DNA of 64,000 nucleotides from Nitrobacteraceae bacterium AZCC 2146 (GTDB taxonomy: Bacteria > Pseudomonadota > Alphaproteobacteria > Rhizobiales > Xanthobacteraceae), in contig JBAGRP010000001.1 of NCBI GenBank assembly GCA_036924855.1, positions 5,878,001-5,942,000 of the forward strand, in the 5' to 3' direction. The notes under the pieces are model-generated. The model did no database searches. It was given only the letters and a program-made list of their open reading frames with translations, and was not told where the DNA came from. Within the stretch, counting starts at the first letter, position 1, and each line of letters opens with the position of its first letter. The translations under genes were made by a program, and so were the position numbers. Of this stretch, positions 37,965-45,860 are shown piece by piece.

Positions 37965-39593
37965 ATGTCGATTCAACAAATTGGCTCACCGAGTGCAATC
38001 CGGCTTCGGTTTGGCCCATTCGAGCTCAATGTCGCCGAGCGCTCTTTGAAGAAGGCGAACCAGGTCATTCCACTTGGTGGCAGGTCTTACGACATCCTGA
38101 TCGCTCTTATCGAAAACGCCGGCGAGGTTGTCGCGAAGGCCGAACTGATCGCGAAGGCGTGGCCTGACGTAACGGTCGAGGAAGGCAGTCTGCGCGTCCA
38201 TCTATCGGCGCTGCGCAAGGCACTGGGCGACGGTCAGTTCGGTAACAAGTACGTCGCGAATGTACAGGGCCACGGTTATAGCTTCATCGCGCCGGTCACG
38301 CGCTTCTCCGCGGACCGCGGGAGGAGTAACGCAACTGAGGGGCTGTCCAACCTGCCGCCCGCACTGGGCCGCATGGTCGGCCGCGAGAATATTGTTCGTG
38401 AGATTCAAGGTTGGCTCCGGGCGGAACAGCGCCTGATCACAATTCTGGGCGCTGGCGGTATAGGCAAGACGACGGTTGCACTGGCAGTCGGACACGAGGC
38501 ATTGGCGGACTTCGCTGGCGCGGCATTCTTTGTCGATCTTTCAACCGTAAGCGACAAGGAATATGTCATCGGCGCGATCGCTTCCGAGCTCGGGCTTGGC
38601 CCGCAGTTAGTCGATTCAAAGGAAGCGTTGCTCAATTTTCTGTGCTCTCGCAGGGTGCTTATCATTCTTGATAGTTGTGAGCATCTCATCGAGAAAACCG
38701 CGGAGATCGCCGACTATATTTTTCAAAGTACCCCCGACATCTACATACTTGCGACCAGCAGGGAGGCATTGCACGTCCGTGGCGAACGCGTACTTCGTCT
38801 TTGCCCACTGGATTGCCCGCCAGAGCAGCCGGGGTTGACTGCGTCTGAGGTGCTTGCCTATCCGGCCGCACGGTTGTTCGCCGAGCGTGTCAGTGTTCGC
38901 CGCGGCGACTTTTCGCTCGGTGACGACGAAGCTCCCATGGTTGCCGAGATTTGCCGCAAGCTTGACGGCATTGCGCTCGCCATCGAGCTCGCCGCCGGAA
39001 GGGCCGCTATCTTTGGTGTCAGGAACACGGTGGCAAGACTGGGGTCGCACCTTGAGCTCCTGAAGTTCGGTCGTCGAACTGCGAATCCGCGGCACCAGAC
39101 GCTCAAAGCGACGCTGGATTGGAGCCATGATCACCTTTCCAAGGTCGAACGAGTTGTGCTGCGGCGCGTCGCGATCTTCAGTGGACACGTTTCATTGGAG
39201 GCGGCATTTGCGGTTGCGGAGCAAGCAGGAATTTGCCGGTCTGAAATCGAGGGCGCGGTAGAAAATCTTGTCAAAAAATCGCTCGTAGTAGCGTGGCCCA
39301 GCCACCGGGGGATGCTTTACCGATTGCTCGACACGACGCGCTCCTATGCCTTGGAGAAACTCGCCGCGAGCGGTGAACATAATTCCATAGCGGCGCGCCA
39401 CGCGAGTCATTTGAGCCAATCGTTGGAAAACAACCGGGGGAATCCTTTCGATCTGGAGCCCGGACGATCACCGGCAGACGCCATACAGCACTATCTTGGA
39501 GATATCCGTGCCCGTTCCATATCCTCCCCCCATTCGGGGGATGCAAGCAATGGCGAAAGCGTACGATCTCTGTTAGCGGGAGGGAAGCGCTAG
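37965..39593 (+). CDS. winged-helix/STAND NTPase regulator 2, C-terminally truncated
   Basis: Encodes 542 residues. It aligns with the neighbours over the winged helix (LRFGPFELNVAERSLKK... LRVHLSALRKALGDGQFGNKY) and NTPase (Walker A GAGGIGKTT near 162-170, LIILDSCEH, ATSREALHV, GIALAIELAAGR). The match to the paralogues ends at QHYLGDIRA near residue 510; then an unrelated tail RSISSPHSGDASNG... stops at 39593. The whole TPR half is missing. It could be a dominant-negative or constitutive form, or a decayed gene. The 117 bases upstream carry no other gene. Confidence 0.8.
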   Translation: MSIQQIGSPSAIRLRFGPFELNVAERSLKKANQVIPLGGRSYDILIALIENAGEVVAKAELIAKAWPDVTVEEGSLRVHLSALRKALGDGQFGNKYVANVQGHGYSFIAPVTRFSADRGRSNATEGLSNLPPALGRMVGRENIVREIQGWLRAEQRLITILGAGGIGKTTVALAVGHEALADFAGAAFFVDLSTVSDKEYVIGAIASELGLGPQLVDSKEALLNFLCSRRVLIILDSCEHLIEKTAEIADYIFQSTPDIYILATSREALHVRGERVLRLCPLDCPPEQPGLTASEVLAYPAARLFAERVSVRRGDFSLGDDEAPMVAEICRKLDGIALAIELAAGRAAIFGVRNTVARLGSHLELLKFGRRTANPRHQTLKATLDWSHDHLSKVERVVLRRVAIFSGHVSLEAAFAVAEQAGICRSEIEGAVENLVKKSLVVAWPSHRGMLYRLLDTTRSYALEKLAASGEHNSIAARHASHLSQSLENNRGNPFDLEPGRSPADAIQHYLGDIRARSISSPHSGDASNGESVRSLLAGGKR

Positions 39594-39759
39594 GGATCGT
39601 CGGTTATAAGCATCCCGCATGCCGTTCGCCGCGTCCCGATCGCTTTGAGCACGGCTGCACGGAGAGCCGAAGCAAGCAAACGTCGAACAGGGACGCGCTT
39701 GGGTTTTGCGTTGATGCTTGCGCAACCCGGAAAGGCGCACCAAGTCTGTGCTGAGAGCC

Positions 39760-42717
39760 ATGTCTGACGGGGTTGATAGAAATCTGCAGTTTGGCCCGTT
39801 TGAGCTTTCAAGCAGGGAGAGAGTGCTGCGGCGCGAAGGTGTGGTGTTGCCCCTTGGTGGCAGGGCCCTGGACCTCCTGATCTACCTTGCCGAGCGTCCC
39901 GGTGAGGTGATCGCAAAGCAGGAACTGATCGATCACGTCTGGTCCGACGTAACGGTCGAGGAGGGTAGCATCCGGGTCCACGTGGCCGCGATCCGCAAGG
40001 CACTTGCTGACGGCCAATTTGGCAACCGATACATCGCAAACGTCAAGGGACGGGGCTACTCGTTCGTCGGCACCGTTGTCTCCCTCGGTGATGGCACGGA
40101 AAGCAGGATCGCTAAGTTCCGGCGCCAGGGCAGGTTCCCCGTGCGACCGATCATGATGATTGGGCGCGAAACGGTCGTCAGCGAGGTTAGCGACAAGCTT
40201 CGAGATGAGCGGTTCGTAACACTGCTCGGCCCCGGCGGCATTGGCAAGACGACCATTGCCTTGGCTATCTGCCGCGCCGTGGCCGAAGAGTTTGGCGGGA
40301 AAGTCCATTTTGTAGACTTGGAAAGCATTACTAATCCGCGGCATGTTGCGGGGGCTGTGGCGACATCCCTGGGACTGGCATTCAAATCGAAAGATCCCGG
40401 CCTGGAACTGCTCGACTTCGTTCGCTCGCAGAAACTTCTTATCATTCTCGATAGCTGTGAGCATGTGATCGAGGCGGTCGCCTCGCTTGCCGAGCAACTC
40501 TACCAGCAAACGGAAGAGATACATGTTCTGACCACGAGTCGAGAATTGCTGAAAGTAGAGGGTGAGCACTGTTACCGGGTCCTTCCCCTTGATTATCCAC
40601 CAGACGGCTCAGAGCAGACGGCAAATGCCGTGCTTCGATATCCGGCGGCGCAGTTGTTTGTACGACGCGTGGCAGCGAGAGCGGGAAGCTTTGCTCTCAC
40701 TGACGAGGAGGCGCCGTTTGTCGCGGAGATGTGCCGAATGCTGGATGGCATACCGTTGGGAATAGAGTTGGCGGCGGGTCAGGTGGCCGCACTCGGCATC
40801 AAGAACACGGTTGCCCGCCTGGTGTCTCGGCTGGAACTGCTGAGATTAAGCCATCGGACGGCCGTTCCCAGACACCGGACCCTTAAGGCGACATTGGATT
40901 GGAGCTACGATCTGCTGTCTGGCGGAGAGAGGATTGTTCTTCGACGCATTGCTCCTTTCGTGGGCCATTTCACCCTTGAGGGCGCGGGGTATGTCGCAGG
41001 CGAACTCGGTGTAGGCACCGGAGAAATTTTTGACGCAATCGCCGGCCTGGTCGAGAAATCATTGATAGGAACTCGAATCGACGAAACGCCGGCACTGTAT
41101 CGGTTGCTGGACACGACGCGGGCATATGCGCTCGAAAAATTGGAGGAGCATGCCGAAGTCGACGTAGTCGTCCGCCGGCATGCGGAATATGTCGCCAGCT
41201 ACCTCGAATCACAAAGAGTTGCGCTGTTGGCTCTGGCAAAGGCTGAAAGAGCCGCAGCCAATCCCAATCCATCGGGAAACATTCGCCCAGAGTGGAGCTT
41301 TGGGCCGCGCGACAATAACCAGGTCGCGATGGGACTCTCGGCCATGTCAACGCATTCCAGCCAACTCGGTAACATTCGCGTGGCGCTGGAATGGAGCTTT
41401 GGGCCGAATGGTGACGATGAGATCGCGACGAGGCTCGCGGCCGCTTCAACGCAGCGGTTTCTCGAATTGTCCCTGTTGATCGAATGCCGAGTCTGGGCGG
41501 AGCGAGCGATCGCTCGTTTCGGAGATCAGCACAAAAACTCTCGTCGGGAGATGGAGATCTATGCGTCATTGTCCTTGGCCGTGATGCACTCCGAAGGGAG
41601 CAGCGAGCGGGTTCGCGAGGCTTTTTCCCGGGCGCTAGACGTAGCGGCCATACAAGGAGACTCTGCCTATGAGTTGCGGCTCCTGAGCGGGCTCTTTATG
41701 TATTACCGTTGGAACATCGACATCAATGCTGCGCTCGATATCTCCTCTCGAAGCAAAGAGGTGGCCTTAAAAACCCAGGATCACGATGACATAGCGCTCG
41801 CTGAATCGATGTTGGGCGCCACCCATCATTTGGCCGGAAATCACCTCGTCGCACTAAAGCATTTCGAATCCGGCCTCAGCCACTCGGCGTCCGGCTTGCG
41901 CTTCCGCGCGGGGCAACACTTGTTTCATCACAGCAGTCTTTTACTCGTCGGAATGGCTCGTTGTTTGTTGTACAGAGGGCAGCTGGACCGGTCACTTGAC
42001 TACGCGAAGCGCGCCATAGAGGAAGGAGAAAATTCCAATCATCCAGCCACACTGTGTCGATCTCTGAGCTTGGTTCTTCCGGTCTATTTGGCCCTAGCGG
42101 ACTCTCGCCGGTCAGAGCAATACATTGCGCAGTTGACCGAACTCGCTACGGCCTACTCCTTGAAGCCCTACCGTGCCGTAGCGACTGGCCTGCGAGGTCA
42201 GTGGCTGCTCCTTCAAAATGATCTCCGCGAGGGGATTCCGCTGCTGAAGGGGGCTTTGGAAGAGCTTCACGCTCAACGTCACGAAATGCTCAGTATGGAC
42301 TTTCTCTGCGACCTGGGTGCGGGCCTCATTGCCATGGGCCAGCACCAGGAGGCGCTGACGCTGACTGTGAACGCCATTGATGTGCAGCATCGCGGCGGAA
42401 AACTTCTGTACATGTCCGCCTTGTTCAGGATGAAAGGACTTATCTTGGCGTCTCGGTCGGACCAAGATTATTTCGAAGCGGAGGGAAGCCTGCTGTCCGC
42501 AATCGACTGGGCGAAACGCCAGTCCGCTACCCTGTTTGAATTGAAGGCTGCGACGGAGCTCGCCGAGCTATTGCTGAGGCAGGGGCGCGCGCTAGAAGCC
42601 TACAAGCATCTCGGCGCGGCTCTTGATCGAATGCCAGCCGGAAGAGTATCTCCCGATCACGCGCGCGCCCTGCAAATCCTCAGCCGGTTGCAATCCGATA
42701 CCAAGGCCGTCGGCTAA
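39760..42717 (+). CDS. winged-helix/STAND NTPase/TPR regulator 3
   Basis: Encodes 985 residues from MSDGVDRNLQFGPFEL; an in-frame ATG at 39718 is possible. Winged helix (LQFGPFELSSRERVLRR... GRGYSFVG), Walker A GPGGIGKTT, LIILDSCEH, TTSRELLKV and GIPLGIELAAGQ. The junction to the TPR half contains a tandem duplication of about 31-34 residues (see repeat feature). The C-terminus is a full helical repeat region (LDYAKRAIEEGEN, ALEELHAQRHEM...). The family is the same as the two preceding genes. Signals and targets are unknown. Confidence 0.88.
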   Translation: MSDGVDRNLQFGPFELSSRERVLRREGVVLPLGGRALDLLIYLAERPGEVIAKQELIDHVWSDVTVEEGSIRVHVAAIRKALADGQFGNRYIANVKGRGYSFVGTVVSLGDGTESRIAKFRRQGRFPVRPIMMIGRETVVSEVSDKLRDERFVTLLGPGGIGKTTIALAICRAVAEEFGGKVHFVDLESITNPRHVAGAVATSLGLAFKSKDPGLELLDFVRSQKLLIILDSCEHVIEAVASLAEQLYQQTEEIHVLTTSRELLKVEGEHCYRVLPLDYPPDGSEQTANAVLRYPAAQLFVRRVAARAGSFALTDEEAPFVAEMCRMLDGIPLGIELAAGQVAALGIKNTVARLVSRLELLRLSHRTAVPRHRTLKATLDWSYDLLSGGERIVLRRIAPFVGHFTLEGAGYVAGELGVGTGEIFDAIAGLVEKSLIGTRIDETPALYRLLDTTRAYALEKLEEHAEVDVVVRRHAEYVASYLESQRVALLALAKAERAAANPNPSGNIRPEWSFGPRDNNQVAMGLSAMSTHSSQLGNIRVALEWSFGPNGDDEIATRLAAASTQRFLELSLLIECRVWAERAIARFGDQHKNSRREMEIYASLSLAVMHSEGSSERVREAFSRALDVAAIQGDSAYELRLLSGLFMYYRWNIDINAALDISSRSKEVALKTQDHDDIALAESMLGATHHLAGNHLVALKHFESGLSHSASGLRFRAGQHLFHHSSLLLVGMARCLLYRGQLDRSLDYAKRAIEEGENSNHPATLCRSLSLVLPVYLALADSRRSEQYIAQLTELATAYSLKPYRAVATGLRGQWLLLQNDLREGIPLLKGALEELHAQRHEMLSMDFLCDLGAGLIAMGQHQEALTLTVNAIDVQHRGGKLLYMSALFRMKGLILASRSDQDYFEAEGSLLSAIDWAKRQSATLFELKAATELAELLLRQGRALEAYKHLGAALDRMPAGRVSPDHARALQILSRLQSDTKAVG
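41275..41466 (+). repeat. imperfect tandem duplication inside regulator 3
   Basis: Unit 1 (41275-41367) encodes GNIRPEWSFGPRDNNQVAMG... and unit 2 (41368-41466) GNIRVALEWSFGPNGDDEIA.... They share EWSFGP and many later positions. The two STAND neighbours and the family consensus have one copy, so this is a local in-frame expansion at the NTPase-TPR junction. Confidence 0.7.
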
Positions 42718-42844
42718 GTGGATGCCTTCGACGACTGTGCGCTGTCTGCGCAGTCGGGTTCAAGTCCTCGCATTCCGATGCAAGCCCGAGCCTGCAGTTG
42801 GGTGCATGTTGTGGCAGGAATGGTCAAAGCAGGGTTTGAATGCA

Positions 42845-43285
42845 ATGGGCAAGCTGGTCGCGGACATCATTGTTGAAACCTTGCAGAATGCAGGCGTCAA
42901 GCATTGTTACGGCGTGGTGGGCGACACGCTTAATCTGATCGCCCGCTCGCTCAAAAAAAAGCGAAATCGAGTGGGTGTCGGTGAGACATGAAGAAGCAGG
43001 AGCGTTCGCCGCGCAGGCGGAAGCGCAGGTAGCAGATCGCTTGACGGCAGTCGCTGGGAGCTGCGGGCCCGGTAGTCTGCATTTCATCAACGGGATATTC
43101 GAGGCCAATCGCAACCGTGCGCCTGTTATCCTGATCGCAAGTCAAATCATTCGCGACGAATTCGGCTTCGATTTCATTCAGGAGGTCGACTTCAAGCAGG
43201 TCTACAGGGACTGCAGCGTCTTCTGCGACATGATCCATACGCCGGAGGCGACGCCTGGGAAATGGTGAAGGAGAATCTCCTCTAG
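42845..43285 (+). pseudogene. TPP-dependent (pyruvate oxidase-like) enzyme, frameshifted and internally deleted
   Basis: The start MGKLVADIIVETLQNAGVKH and GVVGDTLN is the PYR-domain N-terminus of pyruvate oxidase/PoxB-type enzymes. At an A8 run (42953-42960) the frame shifts; the family pattern continues as WVSVRHEEAGAFAAQAEAQ, SCGPGSLHFINGIFEANRN, and VYRDCSVFCDMIHTPE in the other frame. After about 43247 the sequence jumps to what looks like a protein C-terminus in a third frame (GGDAWEMVKENLL, stop 43283-43285). About 450 residues of the middle are missing. Confidence 0.75.
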
Positions 43286-43377
43286 TTGAGGCGTCGTCTT
43301 AATGGAGGAGCGATGCAGCGGCGTGCCTTCCTTTATCGATTTGCCGCGCAGCACGAGTGTGGTCAAGAGTCGTCATC

Positions 43378-43959
43378 ATGGGCCGACCGAGATTGCTCAA
43401 ATCGCGGGAGCTGTCGGCGGTGCCCATAGCCAGATATTTTGTGGTTGTCGGAAGCGTGCTTACGGTTCTTCTGTTGATAGCCGGCTGGTCTTTGCCGGAG
43501 CCCCCGCCGATTTTTCCTGATCGGCCGGAGATCATCGACAGGGCAACTATCCGGATCAGATCCGAGCGCAAATGGCCGGAAAAGGTCGTCCTGGATACCA
43601 GTCAGCCGACGATCACGCCACCGTCCACGGAGGTGTCGCCGGCCCAGCAGTTGGCCGAGAGTCAGCCTGATGGGCGGCCGGATCAAACGCGCGCTGACTC
43701 CCTGGCTAGGCCAAATCCTGATGCACAGCCGATCCATGCTGATCGCGCGCCGACACGAGCCAAGCATAAAACAAGGAGGCTTCCATCGACTCATGTGGCC
43801 AGAGTCCGTATTCGCAGCGAGCAAGTAACATTGGGAACGGGCGAGGAGTGTTGTCGGTTTGCCTGGGCGGACGGGCCGGCAATATCAAAAACTGCATCGC
43901 GCAAGCGTGTCGCGCGCCGGGACACATGGATAGGCTGGCATTTCCCGGAAGAAAATTGA
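43378..43959 (+). CDS. small membrane protein with proline-rich tail, hypothetical
   Basis: Encodes 193 residues from MGRPRLLKSREL. One membrane helix near 20-37 (FVVVGSVLTVLLLIAGWSL) is followed by PEPPP, then an extended periplasmic region rich in Pro, Asp and Arg (TITPPSTEVSPAQQ) and a basic segment. The transmembrane part resembles a Bradyrhizobium family of unknown function. The last 25 residues may come from another frame after mutation. It sits between two pseudogenes. Confidence 0.55.
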   Translation: MGRPRLLKSRELSAVPIARYFVVVGSVLTVLLLIAGWSLPEPPPIFPDRPEIIDRATIRIRSERKWPEKVVLDTSQPTITPPSTEVSPAQQLAESQPDGRPDQTRADSLARPNPDAQPIHADRAPTRAKHKTRRLPSTHVARVRIRSEQVTLGTGEECCRFAWADGPAISKTASRKRVARRDTWIGWHFPEEN

Positions 43960-44071
43960 AGGTCACGCCGCTTCTGTCGGCGTCATCATACTTCGTCGCT
44001 TGGTTTGCTGGGATCTCACGAAGACGCAGCGATTTGCCTCTCTTGAAGGTTGAGAGCAAGACCGCAGTTTT

Positions 44072-44404
44072 CACTACGGCGAGGTCGTACAGGGAGATGT
44101 TGGAAGCGAAAGGCGGCTCGAACTCACCTTGGTCGGGGACGCCGTGAATATCGCAAGCCGCGTTGAAGCCCATTGCCGAACTCTGGACACCTCGGTGCTG
44201 GTTACCGGTGAATTTATGGAGGCACTGTTAGCAGAGGGTAGTCTGGAACTTGCGAAAGCTTTTGTCGACGAAGGTTTCCACGTATTGCGCGGTTGCAAAG
44301 AGCCGATTCGTCTCTTTAGCGTGAGAAGAGAGCCAAAGTCTGCCCAGCGATCGGTCAACTGGCTGGTCTGCAGTCGTCCGGCGGATGAAGTTGGGTATGA
44401 ATAG
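44072..44404 (+). pseudogene. class III adenylate/guanylate cyclase, C-terminal fragment
   Basis: The frame reads [19 protein letters not shown], then [20 protein letters not shown], the cyclase block around the catalytic Asn and Arg, and ends with a short tail at 44404. The N-terminal cyclase part with metal-binding aspartates is missing and no start codon is available except a TTG. The relic is about 110 residues long. Confidence 0.75.
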
Positions 44405-44553
44405 GCGAACCAGGCACCTCTGTCCCAATCCTTTTTATGTGGTCCTTATACTAGCACTACTTTGGCAGATTTTTTGCGATTGATGGGCGAGACTGGATTC
44501 TCGAATCACGTTTTCAATGATTTATGGGTGGTCGGCTTTTTGGAGGGCTGACC

Positions 44554-45246
44554 ATGGTGGAGACGACGTCGAGGTGGGAAGATGAGCTTGGACGCTGGCT
44601 CAAGCCATTCCTGGATCGTTTAGGTCACAAGGCTCGGCGGCGGATGTGTCCACTGTATGTTTCGGGGCTGATTGGGCCGGGTGATCGCAAGAGCGTCCAG
44701 CCGATGGCGGCGCGGTTGGCGCCGGGCGACTATGACCAGTTGCACCATTTCATCGCTGATGGCGTCTGGGACGCGGCGCCGCTGGAAGCAGAATTGCTCG
44801 TTCAGGCCGACCGGCTCGTCGGCGGCAACGATGCAGTGCTGGTCATCGACGACACATCGATGCCGAAGAAGGGCGATCGCTCGGTTGGTGTCGCTCCGCA
44901 ATATGCATCAACTCTCGGCAAGACGGCCAATTGCCAAACGTTGGTGTCGCTGACGCTTGCGCGCGGTGAGGTGCCGGTAATGGTGGCGCTACGTCTCTTC
45001 ATTCCCGAGAGTTGGACGAGCGATCCGGTACGTCTGAAGCGTGCCGGCGTTCCAATCGAGCATCGCACGGCACGGTCCAAGCCAGAGATCGCGCTGGCTG
45101 AGATCGATCGCGTGATCGCCGCCGATGTTCGCTTCGGCTGTGTGCTGGCGGACGCGGGATACGGATCGAGCGCGCCGTTCCGTCATGCTCTGAGCGAACG
45201 TGGCCTCTTGTGGGCAGTTGGTATGTCGCGACGCCAGAAAGTCTAG
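44554..45246 (+). pseudogene. IS701-family transposase, truncated
   Basis: Encodes 230 residues from MVETTSRWEDEL. The pattern VLVIDDTSMPKKGDRSVGVA, then FGCVLADAGYGSS, shows the first two Asp of the DDE triad. The family protein continues past RQKVYPA, but here the frame stops at 45244-45246 exactly where IS110 sequence begins. The catalytic Glu half is lost. Confidence 0.85.
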
Positions 45247-45381
45247 CGGTAATGACGGCCAATGCTCGCAGCGCGCTCTGCGCTTTCTCAGCAGTACGCC
45301 GTCCTCCATAAAATGCTGCTTGAGGTCGTGCGAGTCGAACCTACCTGTCGGCGATTGATGACCGTTCCCGGCGTCGGCGCG
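45247..45381 (+). pseudogene. IS110-family transposase, middle part left of the recombinase element
   Basis: The frame reads QQYAVLHKMLLEVVRVEP and TCRRLMTVPGVGA up to 45381. MTVPGVG is the start of the IS110 C-terminal transposase domain (Tnp_20/IS116). The N-terminal RuvC-like domain is absent on this side, replaced by IS701. The rest of the gene continues at 47946. Confidence 0.8.
45376..45381. other. left attachment junction core (GGCGCG)
   Basis: GGCGCG occurs here and at 47946-47951. Joining the outer flanks through one copy restores GTC GGC GCG TTG ACT in the IS110 gene (VGALT). It is therefore the core common to attL and attR of the serine-recombinase element. Confidence 0.75.
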
Positions 45382-45406
45382 ACAACTTCATAATGCTCAC
45401 TATCAG

Positions 45407-45844
45407 TTGCGTGAGACGATTATCCGTTACCGATTTCATCCCCGTTACGGGCAAACGGTCATCGTGACCAGTCGCCATCGCCGTGGTAACGACGTCGCTG
45501 TGACCATCCGTCAGCCCGATGGCACACTGGCGCAGCTGCCGATCTGGATGACGGAGGATTCGGCGGAGGCGATGGTGGTGACGGAGATTCCACTTCTGCC
45601 GCTGGCGCATCTGCGTGAGCTCCGTCTCGAGCTCGATACCTGCCTAAGCTTGTTGCACGACGATTCCCGTCGTGAAGGAGACAAGCATGACGCGTCGGCA
45701 ACAATATCAACGCCAATCCGACCTCTTCGTGCCCAAGACGCCACTGGTACCGATGACAGCGTCCGAGCGGGCGAAGCTATTGCCACTGGTGAGCGCGCTT
45801 TTGTCGGAAATACTCAGTGTCGTCGCAGTGACGGAGGCAGGTGA
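45407..45844 (+). CDS. DUF5372-like protein of the recombinase element
   Basis: Encodes up to 145 residues from a TTG start (MRETIIRYRFHPRYG). The compact domain IIRYRFHPRYGQTVIVTSR through IPLLPLAHLRELRLELD resembles DUF5372, small proteins usually found beside serine recombinases. After about residue 90 the frame overlaps the next gene and its tail is probably not conserved. A role in recombination control or target recognition is possible but unproven. Confidence 0.7.
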   Translation: MRETIIRYRFHPRYGQTVIVTSRHRRGNDVAVTIRQPDGTLAQLPIWMTEDSAEAMVVTEIPLLPLAHLRELRLELDTCLSLLHDDSRREGDKHDASATISTPIRPLRAQDATGTDDSVRAGEAIATGERAFVGNTQCRRSDGGR

Positions 45845-45860
45845 TGAAGATCACGCCTGA
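45687..45860 (+). CDS. small protein of the recombinase element
   Basis: Encodes 57 residues from MTRRQQYQRQSDLF, with GAAGGAGACAAGC upstream. It is basic at the start, then has a hydrophobic helical segment (KLLPLVSALLSEILSVV). It overlaps the DUF5372-like gene and ends 17 bases inside the recombinase gene, so the three are translated as a unit. Similar small frames precede this recombinase type in other rhizobial sequences as I recall them. Function unknown. Confidence 0.6.
   Translation: MTRRQQYQRQSDLFVPKTPLVPMTASERAKLLPLVSALLSEILSVVAVTEAGDEDHA

Noticed and set aside
39525..39541. CCCCC-ATTC-GGGGG hairpin as terminator of regulator 2
   Set aside because: It lies inside the reading frame and has no T run after it.
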